Shown here piece after piece: positions 53,802 to 64,000 of a DNA stretch of 64,000 nucleotides (its first letter is position 1; each line of letters opens with the position of its first letter). The translations under genes and the position numbers were made by a program. The DNA is from an uncultured Massilia sp. (GTDB lineage: Bacteria > Pseudomonadota > Gammaproteobacteria > Burkholderiales > Burkholderiaceae_D). The stretch covers positions 124,001-188,000 of the forward strand of contig NZ_CAJYEB010000037.1 in the NCBI RefSeq assembly GCF_913773735.1, written 5' to 3'. A model generated the notes under the pieces. The model had not been told where the DNA came from, did not search any database, and worked only from the letters and a program-made list of their open reading frames with translations.

Positions 53802-55202
53802 ATGACGCTGCGCCACCGCCTCGCCGCCTACCTGGCGGCGCTGCACCTGCCGCTGTTCGGCTGCGCCGCCCTGCTGCTGCCCGACCATCCGGCCTGGTTC
53901 GTCGGCGCCGAGACACTGCTGCTGGCCAGCCTGGCGCTGGGCTGGCGCCTGCTGCGCCAGGCCCTGGCGCCGCTCGACTACACGCAGCGCTTCCACGACC
54001 TGCTGCAGGACCAGCAGTACGCCAGCCGCCTGGCGGCGCCGCGCCTGGGCGAACTGGATGGCCTGGTCGACACCTTCAACGCCATGCTGGCCGCGCTGCA
54101 CCGCGAGCGCCTGGCCATCGGCGAGCAGCAGGGCTTCCTCGACCGCCTGCTGGAAGCCACGCCGCACGCGGTGCTGGTGTTCGACTTCGACGGCGCCATC
54201 AGCCTGCTCAACGCCGGCGCCGCGCGCCTGCTGGGCCTGGAGGCGCCGCTCGGCCGCCCGCTGGCGGCATGGGCCGCCGGCAGCGGCGGCTTCGACCCCG
54301 CGCTGGACGCCCGGGCGCGCGAGCGCAGCCGCGAACTGGTGGCCCAGCTCGACGCGCTGGCGCCGGGCGAGAGCCGGCTGCTGACCGACACCGGGGGCCG
54401 GCGCTACCGCGCCCAGCGCGGCCGCTTCTTCGACCGCGGCTTCGCGCGCGACTTCCTGATGATCGAGGAACTGACGGCGGAACTCGAGGATTCGGAGCGG
54501 GCCACCTATGCGCGCCTGATCCGCGTGCTGGCCCACGAGGTGAACAACACGGTGGCCGCTACCCGTTCGGTGCTCGATTCGCTGCTGACCTACCGCAGCC
54601 AGCTGGCCGAGCGCGACGCCGGCGACTTCGCCACGGCCATCGTCGCCGTCAAGCGCCGCAACGTCAGCCTGGGCGAATTCATCGAGCGCTTCACGACGGT
54701 GGTCAAGATGCCGGCGCCGGAACTGCGTCCGGCCAGCCTGCGCGCGGTGATGGACGACATCCTGTGGCTGAACCGGGACCAGTGCGCCGGGCGCGGCATC
54801 CGGCTCGCCTGGTCGCGCTGCGACGACGTGGCGCCGCTGGCGCTCGACGTCCAGCTGATCGAGCAGGCGCTGCTGAACATCGTCAAGAACGCGATCGAGG
54901 CGATCGACGCGCGCAACGCCGCCGACGGCACGCGCGGCGGCGCCATCCGCATCGAGCTGGCCGGCCGCGACGACCGCGGACGGGTGCGGCTGTCGGTGAT
55001 CGACTCCGGCGGCCAGCTCGACGCGGCCGCCGCGCGGCGCCTGTTCACGCCCTTCTACACGACCCGCAAGGGCGGCCAGGGGATCGGGCTGATGTTCGTG
55101 CGCGAGGTGCTGGTGCGGCACGGCTGCGCGTACGCGCTGGCGCCCGGGGACGATGGGGAGACGCGCTTCGACATCTGGTTTCCCGCTGCCGTGACAATGT
55201 GA
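53802..55202 (+). CDS. Sensor histidine kinase paired with the sigma-54 regulator
   Basis: 466 residues from the ATG at 53802; the longer open frame from 53682 would overlap the regulator tail and is implausible. Two membrane helices lie at about 8-27 and 32-52 with almost no periplasmic loop, so the signal may be sensed in the membrane. A linker/HAMP-like region and a PAS domain (about 115-200) follow, then H245 in VLAHEVNNTVAATR, N box NIVKNAIEAID and G boxes SVIDSGGQL and GQGIGLMFVREV. It is an NtrB/NtrY-like kinase. Confidence 0.9.
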   Translation: MTLRHRLAAYLAALHLPLFGCAALLLPDHPAWFVGAETLLLASLALGWRLLRQALAPLDYTQRFHDLLQDQQYASRLAAPRLGELDGLVDTFNAMLAALHRERLAIGEQQGFLDRLLEATPHAVLVFDFDGAISLLNAGAARLLGLEAPLGRPLAAWAAGSGGFDPALDARARERSRELVAQLDALAPGESRLLTDTGGRRYRAQRGRFFDRGFARDFLMIEELTAELEDSERATYARLIRVLAHEVNNTVAATRSVLDSLLTYRSQLAERDAGDFATAIVAVKRRNVSLGEFIERFTTVVKMPAPELRPASLRAVMDDILWLNRDQCAGRGIRLAWSRCDDVAPLALDVQLIEQALLNIVKNAIEAIDARNAADGTRGGAIRIELAGRDDRGRVRLSVIDSGGQLDAAAARRLFTPFYTTRKGGQGIGLMFVREVLVRHGCAYALAPGDDGETRFDIWFPAAVTM

Positions 55203-55271
55203 GATTTTCTCGTACGTACGCCTCGCTATACTGGTGTCGCCTTGTTGCGGATCGATAGCCGGAGACTTCCG

Positions 55272-57239
55272 ATGCCATTGCGCGTTTCCTTGTCTTTTCC
55301 CGTTTCCTGCGCGCTCCTGCTGGCGACGCTTCCCCTGTGCGCCCGCGCCGCGCCGACGGTGCCGCTGGACGCCTTCGTCGGCCAGGAAATGTACTCGCGC
55401 CCGCGCCTGGCGCCGGACGGCAGGCACATCGCCGTGACCGTGCAGGTGCCGGCGGGCGAACGCACGGTGCCGGTACTGATGACCTATACCCTGCCCGACA
55501 TGAAGGTCAGCGGCGCGATCCGGCTGCCGCTGTTCACGGTGCCGGTCGACTACCAGTGGGTCACCAACGAACGCCTGGTGGTTGCCAAGGGACTGGAGCT
55601 GGGCTCGCGCGAGAAGCCGGTGGCGAGCGGCGAACTGCTGGCCACGGACCTGGATGGCAAGCGCCAGGAATACCTGTTCGGCTACCGCATGTACGCCGCG
55701 TCCTCGCGCGGCACCCGCTACGGCGACGACGACGCGTTCAGCTATCTCGAGTTCATCCCGCGCGAACGCAACGGCCACGCGCTGGTCACCAGCCGGCTGT
55801 GGGATACCCGGCACTCGCTGCTGTACGATACCGACACGCGCAACGCCAAGCGCAAGCTGCTCGCGGACCTGCCGCTCGACGGCCTGGGCTTCCTGGTGCA
55901 GAACGACGGCACGCCGCGCTTCGCCTACGGCAGCGGTACCGACAACGAGCCGGTGCTGTTCCGCCGCGACGCCGCCGGCGGCGCCTGGGAGCGCATGCAG
56001 ACGTCCGGCACGCGCTACCTGCCGCTGGCGTTCTCGCGCGACGACCGCCAGCTCATGGCCATGGTGTCGAAGGATGGCGAGCCCGATAGCGTGGTCCGCG
56101 AAGACCTCGCCACGGGCAAGCGCGTCACGCTGTTCGCCGACCCCGTCGCGGCGCCGCAGACCCTGCTGTTCGGCGCCGACTACGACCTGCCGTTCGGCGC
56201 CGTGTCCGGCACCGGCGTCCCGCGTGTCGTGTACTTCGATGCCGACGACGCGAACGCGCGCCTGCACAAGCTCCTCGCCCAGCAGTTCCCCGGCAGCCAG
56301 GTCGGATTCGATGGCTTCAGCGACGACGGCAGGCTGACGCTGTTCCACGTCTCCAGCGACCGCGATCCCGGCTCCTGGTACCTGTTCGACAAGACCAGCG
56401 GCAAGGCCGACCTGCTGTTCTCGTCGATGGAGGCGATCTATCCGGACGACATGGCGGAGCGCCGTCCGATCTCCCTGCGCGCCCGCGACGGCCTGGAACT
56501 GCACGGCTTCCTGACGATGCCCGCCCATGCTCCCGGCGTCCGGCCGCCCCTGGTGCTGCTGCCGCACGGCGGGCCGCACGGCGACCACGACACCTGGTTC
56601 TTCGACGTCGACGCGCAGTTCCTGGCCAGCCGCGGCTACGCGGTGCTGCAGGTGAACTACCGCGGCTCCTCCGGACGCGGCCCGGCCTTCCGCCAGGCCG
56701 GCTACCGCGAATGGGGCGGCAAGATCCAGGACGACCTGGTCGACGCGGTGCGCTGGGCGATCGCCCAGGGCGAGGTCGACGGGGAGCGCGTGTGCGCCTA
56801 CGGTACCAGCTTCGGTGGCTATGCGGCGCTGATGCTGGCCGCGCGCGCGCCGGGACTGCTGCGCTGCGCGGTCGGCTACGCCGGCATCTACGACCTGAAC
56901 CTGCTGGCACGTACCGACGAAGCCCGTGCCGACGAGCGCATGGCCAACGCCGTCGCGCGCTACGTGGGCACCGACAAGGCCGAACTGGACCGCTTCTCGC
57001 CCGTCGCGCAGGCGGCCCGCATCACGGTGCCGGTCCTGCTGGTCCACGGCGGCAAGGACAAGCGTGCCCCGCTCGCGCACGCCGAGGCGATGCGCGCGGC
57101 GCTGGCGCGCGAAGGCCGCCCGCCCGACTGGTTCCTGGCGCCGACCGAGGGCCACGGTTTCTACGACACGGCGAACCGGGCCGAGTTCTACCGCCGGCTG
57201 GAAGCCTTCCTCGGCAAGCACATCGGCAAGGCGAAATGA
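55272..57239 (+). CDS. Exported S9-family (prolyl oligopeptidase-type) peptidase
   Basis: 655 residues from the ATG at 55272 (GGAG eight bases upstream; a TTG at 55242 is less likely). The signal peptide ends near CARAAPT. Residues ~45-390 form the beta-propeller; the alpha/beta-hydrolase domain follows, with nucleophile S513 in AYGTSFGGYAAL, Asp in LVHGGKDKRAP and His in TEGHGFYD. This resembles dipeptidyl aminopeptidase/acylaminoacyl peptidase-like S9C enzymes acting on short peptides in the periplasm. It converges on the S46 peptidase gene. Confidence 0.92.
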   Translation: MPLRVSLSFPVSCALLLATLPLCARAAPTVPLDAFVGQEMYSRPRLAPDGRHIAVTVQVPAGERTVPVLMTYTLPDMKVSGAIRLPLFTVPVDYQWVTNERLVVAKGLELGSREKPVASGELLATDLDGKRQEYLFGYRMYAASSRGTRYGDDDAFSYLEFIPRERNGHALVTSRLWDTRHSLLYDTDTRNAKRKLLADLPLDGLGFLVQNDGTPRFAYGSGTDNEPVLFRRDAAGGAWERMQTSGTRYLPLAFSRDDRQLMAMVSKDGEPDSVVREDLATGKRVTLFADPVAAPQTLLFGADYDLPFGAVSGTGVPRVVYFDADDANARLHKLLAQQFPGSQVGFDGFSDDGRLTLFHVSSDRDPGSWYLFDKTSGKADLLFSSMEAIYPDDMAERRPISLRARDGLELHGFLTMPAHAPGVRPPLVLLPHGGPHGDHDTWFFDVDAQFLASRGYAVLQVNYRGSSGRGPAFRQAGYREWGGKIQDDLVDAVRWAIAQGEVDGERVCAYGTSFGGYAALMLAARAPGLLRCAVGYAGIYDLNLLARTDEARADERMANAVARYVGTDKAELDRFSPVAQAARITVPVLLVHGGKDKRAPLAHAEAMRAALAREGRPPDWFLAPTEGHGFYDTANRAEFYRRLEAFLGKHIGKAK

Positions 57240-57241
57240 AC

Positions 57242-57274
57242 GAGGCCGCACCGGGAAGCTTCCGGTGCGGCCTC
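57242..57274. terminator. Bidirectional hairpin between the convergent S9 and S46 peptidase genes
   Basis: Thirteen-base perfect arms (GAGGCCGCACCGG at 57242-57254 and its complement at 57262-57274) enclose the loop GAAGCTT. It begins three bases after the S9 stop. No T-run follows, so termination may be partial or Rho-assisted. Confidence 0.65.
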
Positions 57275-57312
57275 GGCGGACACGCGGGGCTCAGGCCCCG
57301 TGGCGGCGGGCG

Positions 57313-59451
<2,139 letters not shown>

Positions 59452-59610
59452 GGTGGTCCCCAGGTTGAATGTGAAGCGAGCGGGGAGTATATCCGCCCTG
59501 CTTATAACTGGAAATAACTTTGTCACACAAAACCACGCGACCGGCGGCCAGCGGCGCCCTGCGGATCGCGCTAGAATAGCGGGTTCCGCCCCGCAGTCTC
59601 CCCATCCGCC

Positions 59611-60603
59611 ATGCAACGTACGATCGAACGCACTTCCGCCCTCTTGCGCCGCCTGTCGGTGGACACCTTCACCCTGATGCTCCTGTGTACCGTGGCGCTG
59701 GCCAGCGTTCTGCCCTGCTCGGGGCCGACCGCGGTGGTGCTGGGCGACGTGACCACCGCGGCGATCGGCCTGCTGTTCTTCCTGCACGGCGCCAAGCTGT
59801 CGCGCGCCGCCCTGCTGTCCGGCCTGACGCACTGGCGCCTGCACCTGCTGGTGCTGGCCTCGACCTTCGTGATGTTCCCGCTGCTGGGCCTCGCCCTGAA
59901 ACCCCTGTCCGGCACCATGCTGACGCCCGAGATGTACATCGGCGTGCTGTTCCTGTGCACCCTGCCCTCCACCGTGCAATCGTCGATCGCCTTCACTTCG
60001 ATGGCGCGCGGGAACGTGGCGGCGGCCGTGTGCAGCGCCTCGGCCTCGAACTTCGTCGGCATCTTCGTCACGCCGCTGCTGGTGAGCGCCCTGATCGTGC
60101 GCGGCGCCGCGGACGGCTCCTCCTGGCACGCCATCGTCACCATCGTCGAACAACTGCTGCTGCCCTTCGTCGCCGGCCAGTTGCTGCGCCCGTGGATCGG
60201 CGCGTGGATCGACGGCCACAAGCCGATGCTGCGGATCGTCGACCAGGGTTCGATCCTGCTGGTGGTCTATACCGCGTTCAGCGAATCGGTGAACGAGGGC
60301 CTGTGGCACAAGCTGTCGCCCGCCGCCCTGCTGACGCTGGGCGTCGTGTGCGCCGCGATGCTGGCCCTGGCCCTGGCCGTCGCCACCTGGACCAGCCGCC
60401 GCCTGGGCTTTTCGCGCGAGGACGAAATCACCATCGTCTTCTGCGGCTCGAAAAAGAGCCTGGCCAGCGGCGTGCCGATGGCAAAAGTCCTGTTCGCCCC
60501 GAGCGCGCTGGGCATGGTCATCCTGCCGGTGATGCTGTTCCACCAGATCCAGCTGATGACCTGCGCCATCCTCGCCCAACGCTGGGCCCGTCGCCCCAAC
60601 TGA
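59611..60603 (+). CDS. SBF-like (bile acid:sodium symporter/YfeH-type) transporter
   Basis: 330 residues with about ten membrane helices. Typical segments of the SBF_like (YfeH) family are AAIGLLFFLHGAKLS, TLPSTVQSSIAFTSMARGN, ASASNFVGIFVTPLL and FCGSKKSLASGVPMAKVLF. Family members are presumed sodium-coupled organic anion transporters; the substrate of this subgroup is unknown. TAGAAT at 59573-59578 is a plausible -10. It is divergent from the S46 peptidase. Confidence 0.9.
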   Translation: MQRTIERTSALLRRLSVDTFTLMLLCTVALASVLPCSGPTAVVLGDVTTAAIGLLFFLHGAKLSRAALLSGLTHWRLHLLVLASTFVMFPLLGLALKPLSGTMLTPEMYIGVLFLCTLPSTVQSSIAFTSMARGNVAAAVCSASASNFVGIFVTPLLVSALIVRGAADGSSWHAIVTIVEQLLLPFVAGQLLRPWIGAWIDGHKPMLRIVDQGSILLVVYTAFSESVNEGLWHKLSPAALLTLGVVCAAMLALALAVATWTSRRLGFSREDEITIVFCGSKKSLASGVPMAKVLFAPSALGMVILPVMLFHQIQLMTCAILAQRWARRPN

Positions 60604-60610
60604 CCCACCG

Positions 60611-60710
60611 CAAACCGGGGTCAGAGCCGGGGTCAGAGCCCGATTTTTAGCAATATCTGTGGCGCCATTTCCAAAAACCGGGCTCTGACCCTGGCTCTGA
60701 CCCCGGTTTG
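60611..60710. repeat. Long near-perfect inverted repeat (38-base arms), GGGGTCAGAGCC repeat family
   Basis: Arms at 60611-60648 and 60673-60710 are complementary at 36 of 38 positions around a 24-base loop. Each arm contains two copies of the GTCAGAGCC core, and the same core forms the hairpin at 12714-12755. It fills the gap between convergent genes and ends in a run of T after the left arm (60644-60648), so it may also terminate both transcripts. Confidence 0.9.
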
Positions 60711-60717
60711 GGGTTTG

Positions 60718-62193
60718 TCAATTGGTGTGCCAGCCGCCGCCCAGGGACTGGATCAGGGCGATGGCCGTCGTCTGGCGGTCGGACTGGACCTGGATCAGCG
60801 AGCGGCGCGCGTTCAGCGCCGTGACCTGGGCCTGCACCACCTCCGAATAGCTCACCTGCCCCGCCCGGTAGCGGTTGGTCACCTGCTGCTCGACCTTGGC
60901 GGCGGCCTCGGATGCCTGGCGCCGCAGTTCCTGCTGCTGGGCCAGCACGCGGGTCGCGGCCAGCTGGTCTTCGACGTCGGCGAAGGCGTTCAGTACCGTC
61001 TGCCGGTAGTTCGCCACCGATTGCTCGTGGGCCGCGCGCGCGCCGGCCACGCGGGCGCGCGTGGCGCCGGCGTCGAACAGGGTCTGGGCGGCCGACAGGC
61101 CGAACGACCAGGCAGCCGCCGAGGCGTTGAACAGGTCGCCGACCCGGCTCGCCGCCGTGCCGTACGATGCGGTCAAGCCGATGTCCGGGAAGTAGGCGGA
61201 ACGCGCGATGCCGATCTGTTCGTTGGCGGCGGCCACGCGGCGTTCGGCGCCGGCGATGTCCGGGCGCCGCTGCAGCAGCGTCGACGGCACGCCGACCGGC
61301 ACGTCCGGGACGGTCACGTTCCACGGCGCCGGCGCCAGCGCGAACTCGGCGGGCGCCTTGCCGATCAGGACCGCGATCGCGTGCTCGAGCTGGGCGCGCT
61401 GGTTGTCCAGCGCCAGCAGGTCGCTGCGCGCGGTCGCCAGCTGCGTCTCGGCCTGGTAGACGTCCGAGTGCGGGATGATGCCGACGTCGTAGCGGTTCTG
61501 GGTGATGCGCAGCTCGCGCTCGTAGCCTTCGATGGTGGTGGCCAGCAGCTGGCGCTGGGCATCCGCCGAGCGCAGCGCCATGTAGTTGGCGGCGAGTTCG
61601 CCCTGCGCCGACAGGGTGGCCGCGGCCAGGTCGGCGGCGCTGGCCTGGGCGCTGGCGCCGGCCGCGGTCACGCCCGCGCGCAGGCGCCCCCACACGTCCG
61701 GCTCCCAGCTGCCGCCGAGCGACAGCCGGTAGTTGTTGGCGACGTTGCCGCCGCCCCCGCCGATGATGTTGCCGTTGGGGTCGACGGTGGCCGCGCGGCC
61801 GCCGTTGCGCGTGCCCGAGCGGGTGCCCGAGGCGCTCAGCGACACGGCCGGGAACAGCGTGGCGCGCTGTTCGGCCACCAGCGCGCGCGCCTGGGCGTAG
61901 GCGGCGACGGCCGCCGCCACGTTCTGGTTCGAGACCTCGACCTGGGCGGCCAATTCGTTCAGCACCGGGTCGTCGAACAGCGTCCACCACGGGCCGCGCT
62001 CGAGCGCGTCGGCCGGCGCCGCCGGCACCCACCCCTGCATCTCCTTGAAATTCGCCGGCGCCGGCGTGGCCGGCACCTGGTAGGCCGGACCGACCGCGCA
62101 GCCGGCCGCCAGCACGGCGGCCAGCAGCATGGCCAGGGTCGAACGGATCGGCGGGGTGTTGCGCTGGACTGCTTTCATGCTTGTCTTGTTCAT
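60718..62193 (-). CDS. Outer-membrane efflux lipoprotein (OprM/NodT family)
   Basis: 491 residues from the ATG at 62193, overlapping the stop of the RND gene (ATGA). A lipoprotein signal ends in VLAAGC with lipid cysteine C32. Two TolC/OEP repeats follow (about 75-265 and 280-485), with LGGSWEPDVWGRLRAGV, RNRYDVG-like QNRYDVGIIPHSDVYQAE and QVTNRYRAGQVSYSEVVQAQ. It forms the trimeric outer-membrane channel for the upstream RND pump. A start at 62178 is possible. Confidence 0.93.
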   Translation of the reverse strand: MNKTSMKAVQRNTPPIRSTLAMLLAAVLAAGCAVGPAYQVPATPAPANFKEMQGWVPAAPADALERGPWWTLFDDPVLNELAAQVEVSNQNVAAAVAAYAQARALVAEQRATLFPAVSLSASGTRSGTRNGGRAATVDPNGNIIGGGGGNVANNYRLSLGGSWEPDVWGRLRAGVTAAGASAQASAADLAAATLSAQGELAANYMALRSADAQRQLLATTIEGYERELRITQNRYDVGIIPHSDVYQAETQLATARSDLLALDNQRAQLEHAIAVLIGKAPAEFALAPAPWNVTVPDVPVGVPSTLLQRRPDIAGAERRVAAANEQIGIARSAYFPDIGLTASYGTAASRVGDLFNASAAAWSFGLSAAQTLFDAGATRARVAGARAAHEQSVANYRQTVLNAFADVEDQLAATRVLAQQQELRRQASEAAAKVEQQVTNRYRAGQVSYSEVVQAQVTALNARRSLIQVQSDRQTTAIALIQSLGGGWHTN

Positions 62194-64000
62194 GGCTGGG
62201 TAGTGAGCGAAGGCTGGTCGCCGGCCGGATGGCGCACCAGGTGGTGCTCGTCCGGGTTGCGGGTACGCAGCTTGTCGAGGTAGACGTAGACGACCGGCGT
62301 GGTGAGCAGCGTCAGCAACTGGCTGGCGACCAGGCCGCCGATGATGGCGATGCCCAGCGGCTGGCGCAGCTCCGAGCCCTCGCCGAAGCCGATCGCCAGC
62401 GGCAGCGCGCCGAGCGCCGCCGCCAGCGTCGTCATCAGGATCGGGCGGAAGCGCAGCAGGCAGGCTTCGCGCACCGCCTCGGTGGCGGACAGGCCGCGCG
62501 CGCGCTCGGCCTCGAGCGCGAAGTCGATGATCAGGATCGCGTTCTTCTTGACGATGCCGATCAGGAGGAACACGCCGATCAGCGCGATGATCGAGAACTC
62601 CATCTTGAACATCAGCAGGGCCAGCACGGCGCCCACGCCGGCCGAGGGCAGCGTGGACAGCACCGTCACCGGATGCACCAGGCTTTCGTACAGCACGCCC
62701 AGCACGATGTAGATGACGACGATGGCGGTCAGGATCAGCAGGGGTTGCTGCTGGTTCGATTCCTGCGCCTGCTTGGCCTGGCCCTGGAAGCTGCCGCGCA
62801 CGTTGACCGGCATGCCGATGTCGGCCTCGGCCTGGCGCACGGCTTCCTGCGCCTGCGACAGCGAGAAGCCCTGGGCCAGGTTGAACGAGATCGTCGTGGC
62901 CAGCTCGCCGTCCTGGTGGTTGACGGAGCTGGGCGTCGAGCGCTCGGCGAAATGCGCGATGGCCGACAGCGGCACCATCGTGGTGGCGCTGGTCGACAGC
63001 GCGGCGCCGCTGGACGGGTCGCGCGCCGCCGTCAGGTTCGACGGGCTGGACGGCGTGCCGCCGCCAGCGCCGCTGCCGGACACCGGCGTGGTGGCGGCGC
63101 CCGCCGTGGCCGTGGCGCTGGCGCCGATGGCCGCGCCACCGGTGCCGGTCGCCGTGGCCGCCGTGGCCCCCGCTGCCGTCGTGCCGGACGTCGCGGCGGC
63201 GGTGCTGCCGGTGGCCGCCCTGGCCGGCACGTAGACGTCCTTCAGCGCCTCCGGCGACTGCGCGTACTTCTGCGCCACGCCCATGATCACGTGGTACTGG
63301 TTCAACTCGTCGTAGATGTTGGCGACCTGGCGCTGGCCGAAGGCGTTGTACAGCGCGTTGTCGACGTCGCGCGCGCTGATGCCCAGGCGCGCGGCGCTCT
63401 GCGTGTCGATCTGGACGTAGGTCTCGACGCCGTTCTCGGCCTGGTCGGTGTCGACGTCGGTGAGTGCCTTCTGCGTCTTCATCGCATCGGCCAGGCGCGC
63501 GGCCCACTGCTTGAGGTCGTTGCGGTTGTCGCTCTTGAGGGTGTACTGGTAGGTCGAATTGCTCTGGCGTCCGCCCATGCGCAAGTCCTGTACCGGGTTC
63601 AGGAACAGCTGCACGCCGGTCACCTTGGCCAGTTTCGGGCGCAGGCGCGCGATCACGGCCTGGCCGCTCTCGCCCTTGGCGCGCTCGCTGGCGGGCTTGA
63701 GGTTGAGGAACATGAAGCCGCCGCCGGCGCGCCCGCCGCCGGTGAAGCCGACCACCGTGTCGACCGCCGGGTCGCTCTTGATGATGTTCACGAGCTGGCG
63801 CAGCTTGCCCTGCATGGCCTGGAACGAGATGCTCTGGTCGGCGCGCATGCCGCCGTTGATCTGGCCGGTGTCCTGCTGCGGGAAGAAGCCCTTGGGCGCG
63901 GCCGCGAACAGGAACACGTTCAGGCCGACCACGAAGGCCAGGATCACCATCACCAGCCACTTCATGTCGAGTGCCCAGTCGAGCGCGTGCTCGTAGGCCT
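62190..64000 (-). CDS. RND multidrug efflux permease (MdtB/MdtC-like), 5' part cut by window
   Basis: The last ~603 residues are visible; the frame runs open through base 64000. At the right edge is the helix LVMVILAFVVGLNVFLFAA with PKGFFPQQDTG, the mid-protein start of the second half of an RND pump. The final helices include YIVLGVLYESLVHPVTVL and IGVFLLIGIVKKNAILIIDFALE. An 82-residue Ala/Thr/Gly-rich insert lies around 62975-63230 within the periplasmic part, unusual for the family. The downstream outer-membrane gene is coupled by a four-base overlap. Confidence 0.93.
   Translation of the reverse strand, partial: AYEHALDWALDMKWLVMVILAFVVGLNVFLFAAAPKGFFPQQDTGQINGGMRADQSISFQAMQGKLRQLVNIIKSDPAVDTVVGFTGGGRAGGGFMFLNLKPASERAKGESGQAVIARLRPKLAKVTGVQLFLNPVQDLRMGGRQSNSTYQYTLKSDNRNDLKQWAARLADAMKTQKALTDVDTDQAENGVETYVQIDTQSAARLGISARDVDNALYNAFGQRQVANIYDELNQYHVIMGVAQKYAQSPEALKDVYVPARAATGSTAAATSGTTAAGATAATATGTGGAAIGASATATAGAATTPVSGSGAGGGTPSSPSNLTAARDPSSGAALSTSATTMVPLSAIAHFAERSTPSSVNHQDGELATTISFNLAQGFSLSQAQEAVRQAEADIGMPVNVRGSFQGQAKQAQESNQQQPLLILTAIVVIYIVLGVLYESLVHPVTVLSTLPSAGVGAVLALLMFKMEFSIIALIGVFLLIGIVKKNAILIIDFALEAERARGLSATEAVREACLLRFRPILMTTLAAALGALPLAIGFGEGSELRQPLGIAIIGGLVASQLLTLLTTPVVYVYLDKLRTRNPDEHHLVRHPAGDQPSLTTQP

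Noticed and set aside
60718..63960. A single 1,080-codon minus-strand frame spanning the RND and outer-membrane genes
   Set aside because: Only its second half is real (the outer-membrane lipoprotein); the first half is a frame-shifted reading of the RND gene. The two real genes overlap by ATGA, so there is no fusion.

Overview
The window is 64 kb of uniformly GC-rich bacterial chromosome. It most resembles a Massilia/Telluria/Duganella-type member of the Oxalobacteraceae (Betaproteobacteria). That placement is an inference from gene content: a dapC-dapD-pilU / arsC-like-dapE-prmB cluster, OmpR/EnvZ, DUF4214 repeats, several c-di-GMP proteins and secreted peptidases. No rRNA or tRNA gene, CRISPR array or prophage was recognised. 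Genes are closely packed. Most are chromosomal housekeeping, signalling or envelope genes; the only clear mobile element is one intact IS1595-family insertion.

Layout. 1-5.3 kb: a MocR regulator (cut by the window edge) diverges from a DMT exporter, a threonine/serine dehydratase-like enzyme and a RidA protein; a separate aminotransferase follows. 5.3-10.5 kb: REC-PAS-GGDEF protein, FGGY kinase, AraC regulator, DUF1275 membrane protein. 10.5-18 kb: lysine/peptidoglycan branch (dapC, dapD, dapE) interleaved with pilU, an antisense HD-GYP gene, an ArsC/Spx-like reductase and prmB. 18-27 kb: ABC-F ATPase, CheW, HDOD protein, a PD-(D/E)XK-like protein lacking the E-x-K motif, an ACE-like M2 peptidase and a FapA/DUF342 protein. 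27-34 kb: small basic exported protein, OmpR/EnvZ pair, DUF4124 protein, PhzF-like enzyme, GST and VirK-like protein. 33.8-37.3 kb: a TPP riboswitch precedes a TonB-dependent receptor, followed by the IS1595-type element, which sits exactly in the A/T tract of a terminator. 37.3-46.3 kb: one giant (about 3,008 aa) DUF4347 / SwmB-like repeat / RTX / DUF4214 surface or secreted protein. 46.5-47.7 kb: pnuC plus a NadR-type kinase (nicotinamide riboside salvage). 47.7-55.2 kb: a six-gene efflux operon (membrane fusion protein, ATPase, two FtsX-type permeases, NtrC-type regulator, sensor kinase) behind a consensus sigma-54 promoter with two tandem palindromic enhancer-like sites. 55.2-64 kb: S9 peptidase, S46 peptidase, SBF-like transporter, and an RND efflux permease (cut by the window edge) with its outer-membrane lipoprotein.

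The most informative regulatory structures are the sigma-54 promoter/enhancer array of the efflux operon, the TPP riboswitch that assigns a thiamin-related role to a TonB receptor, and several strong palindromes in divergent promoters. Two hairpin elements at distant loci share a GGGGTCAGAGCC core and look like one dispersed repeat family.
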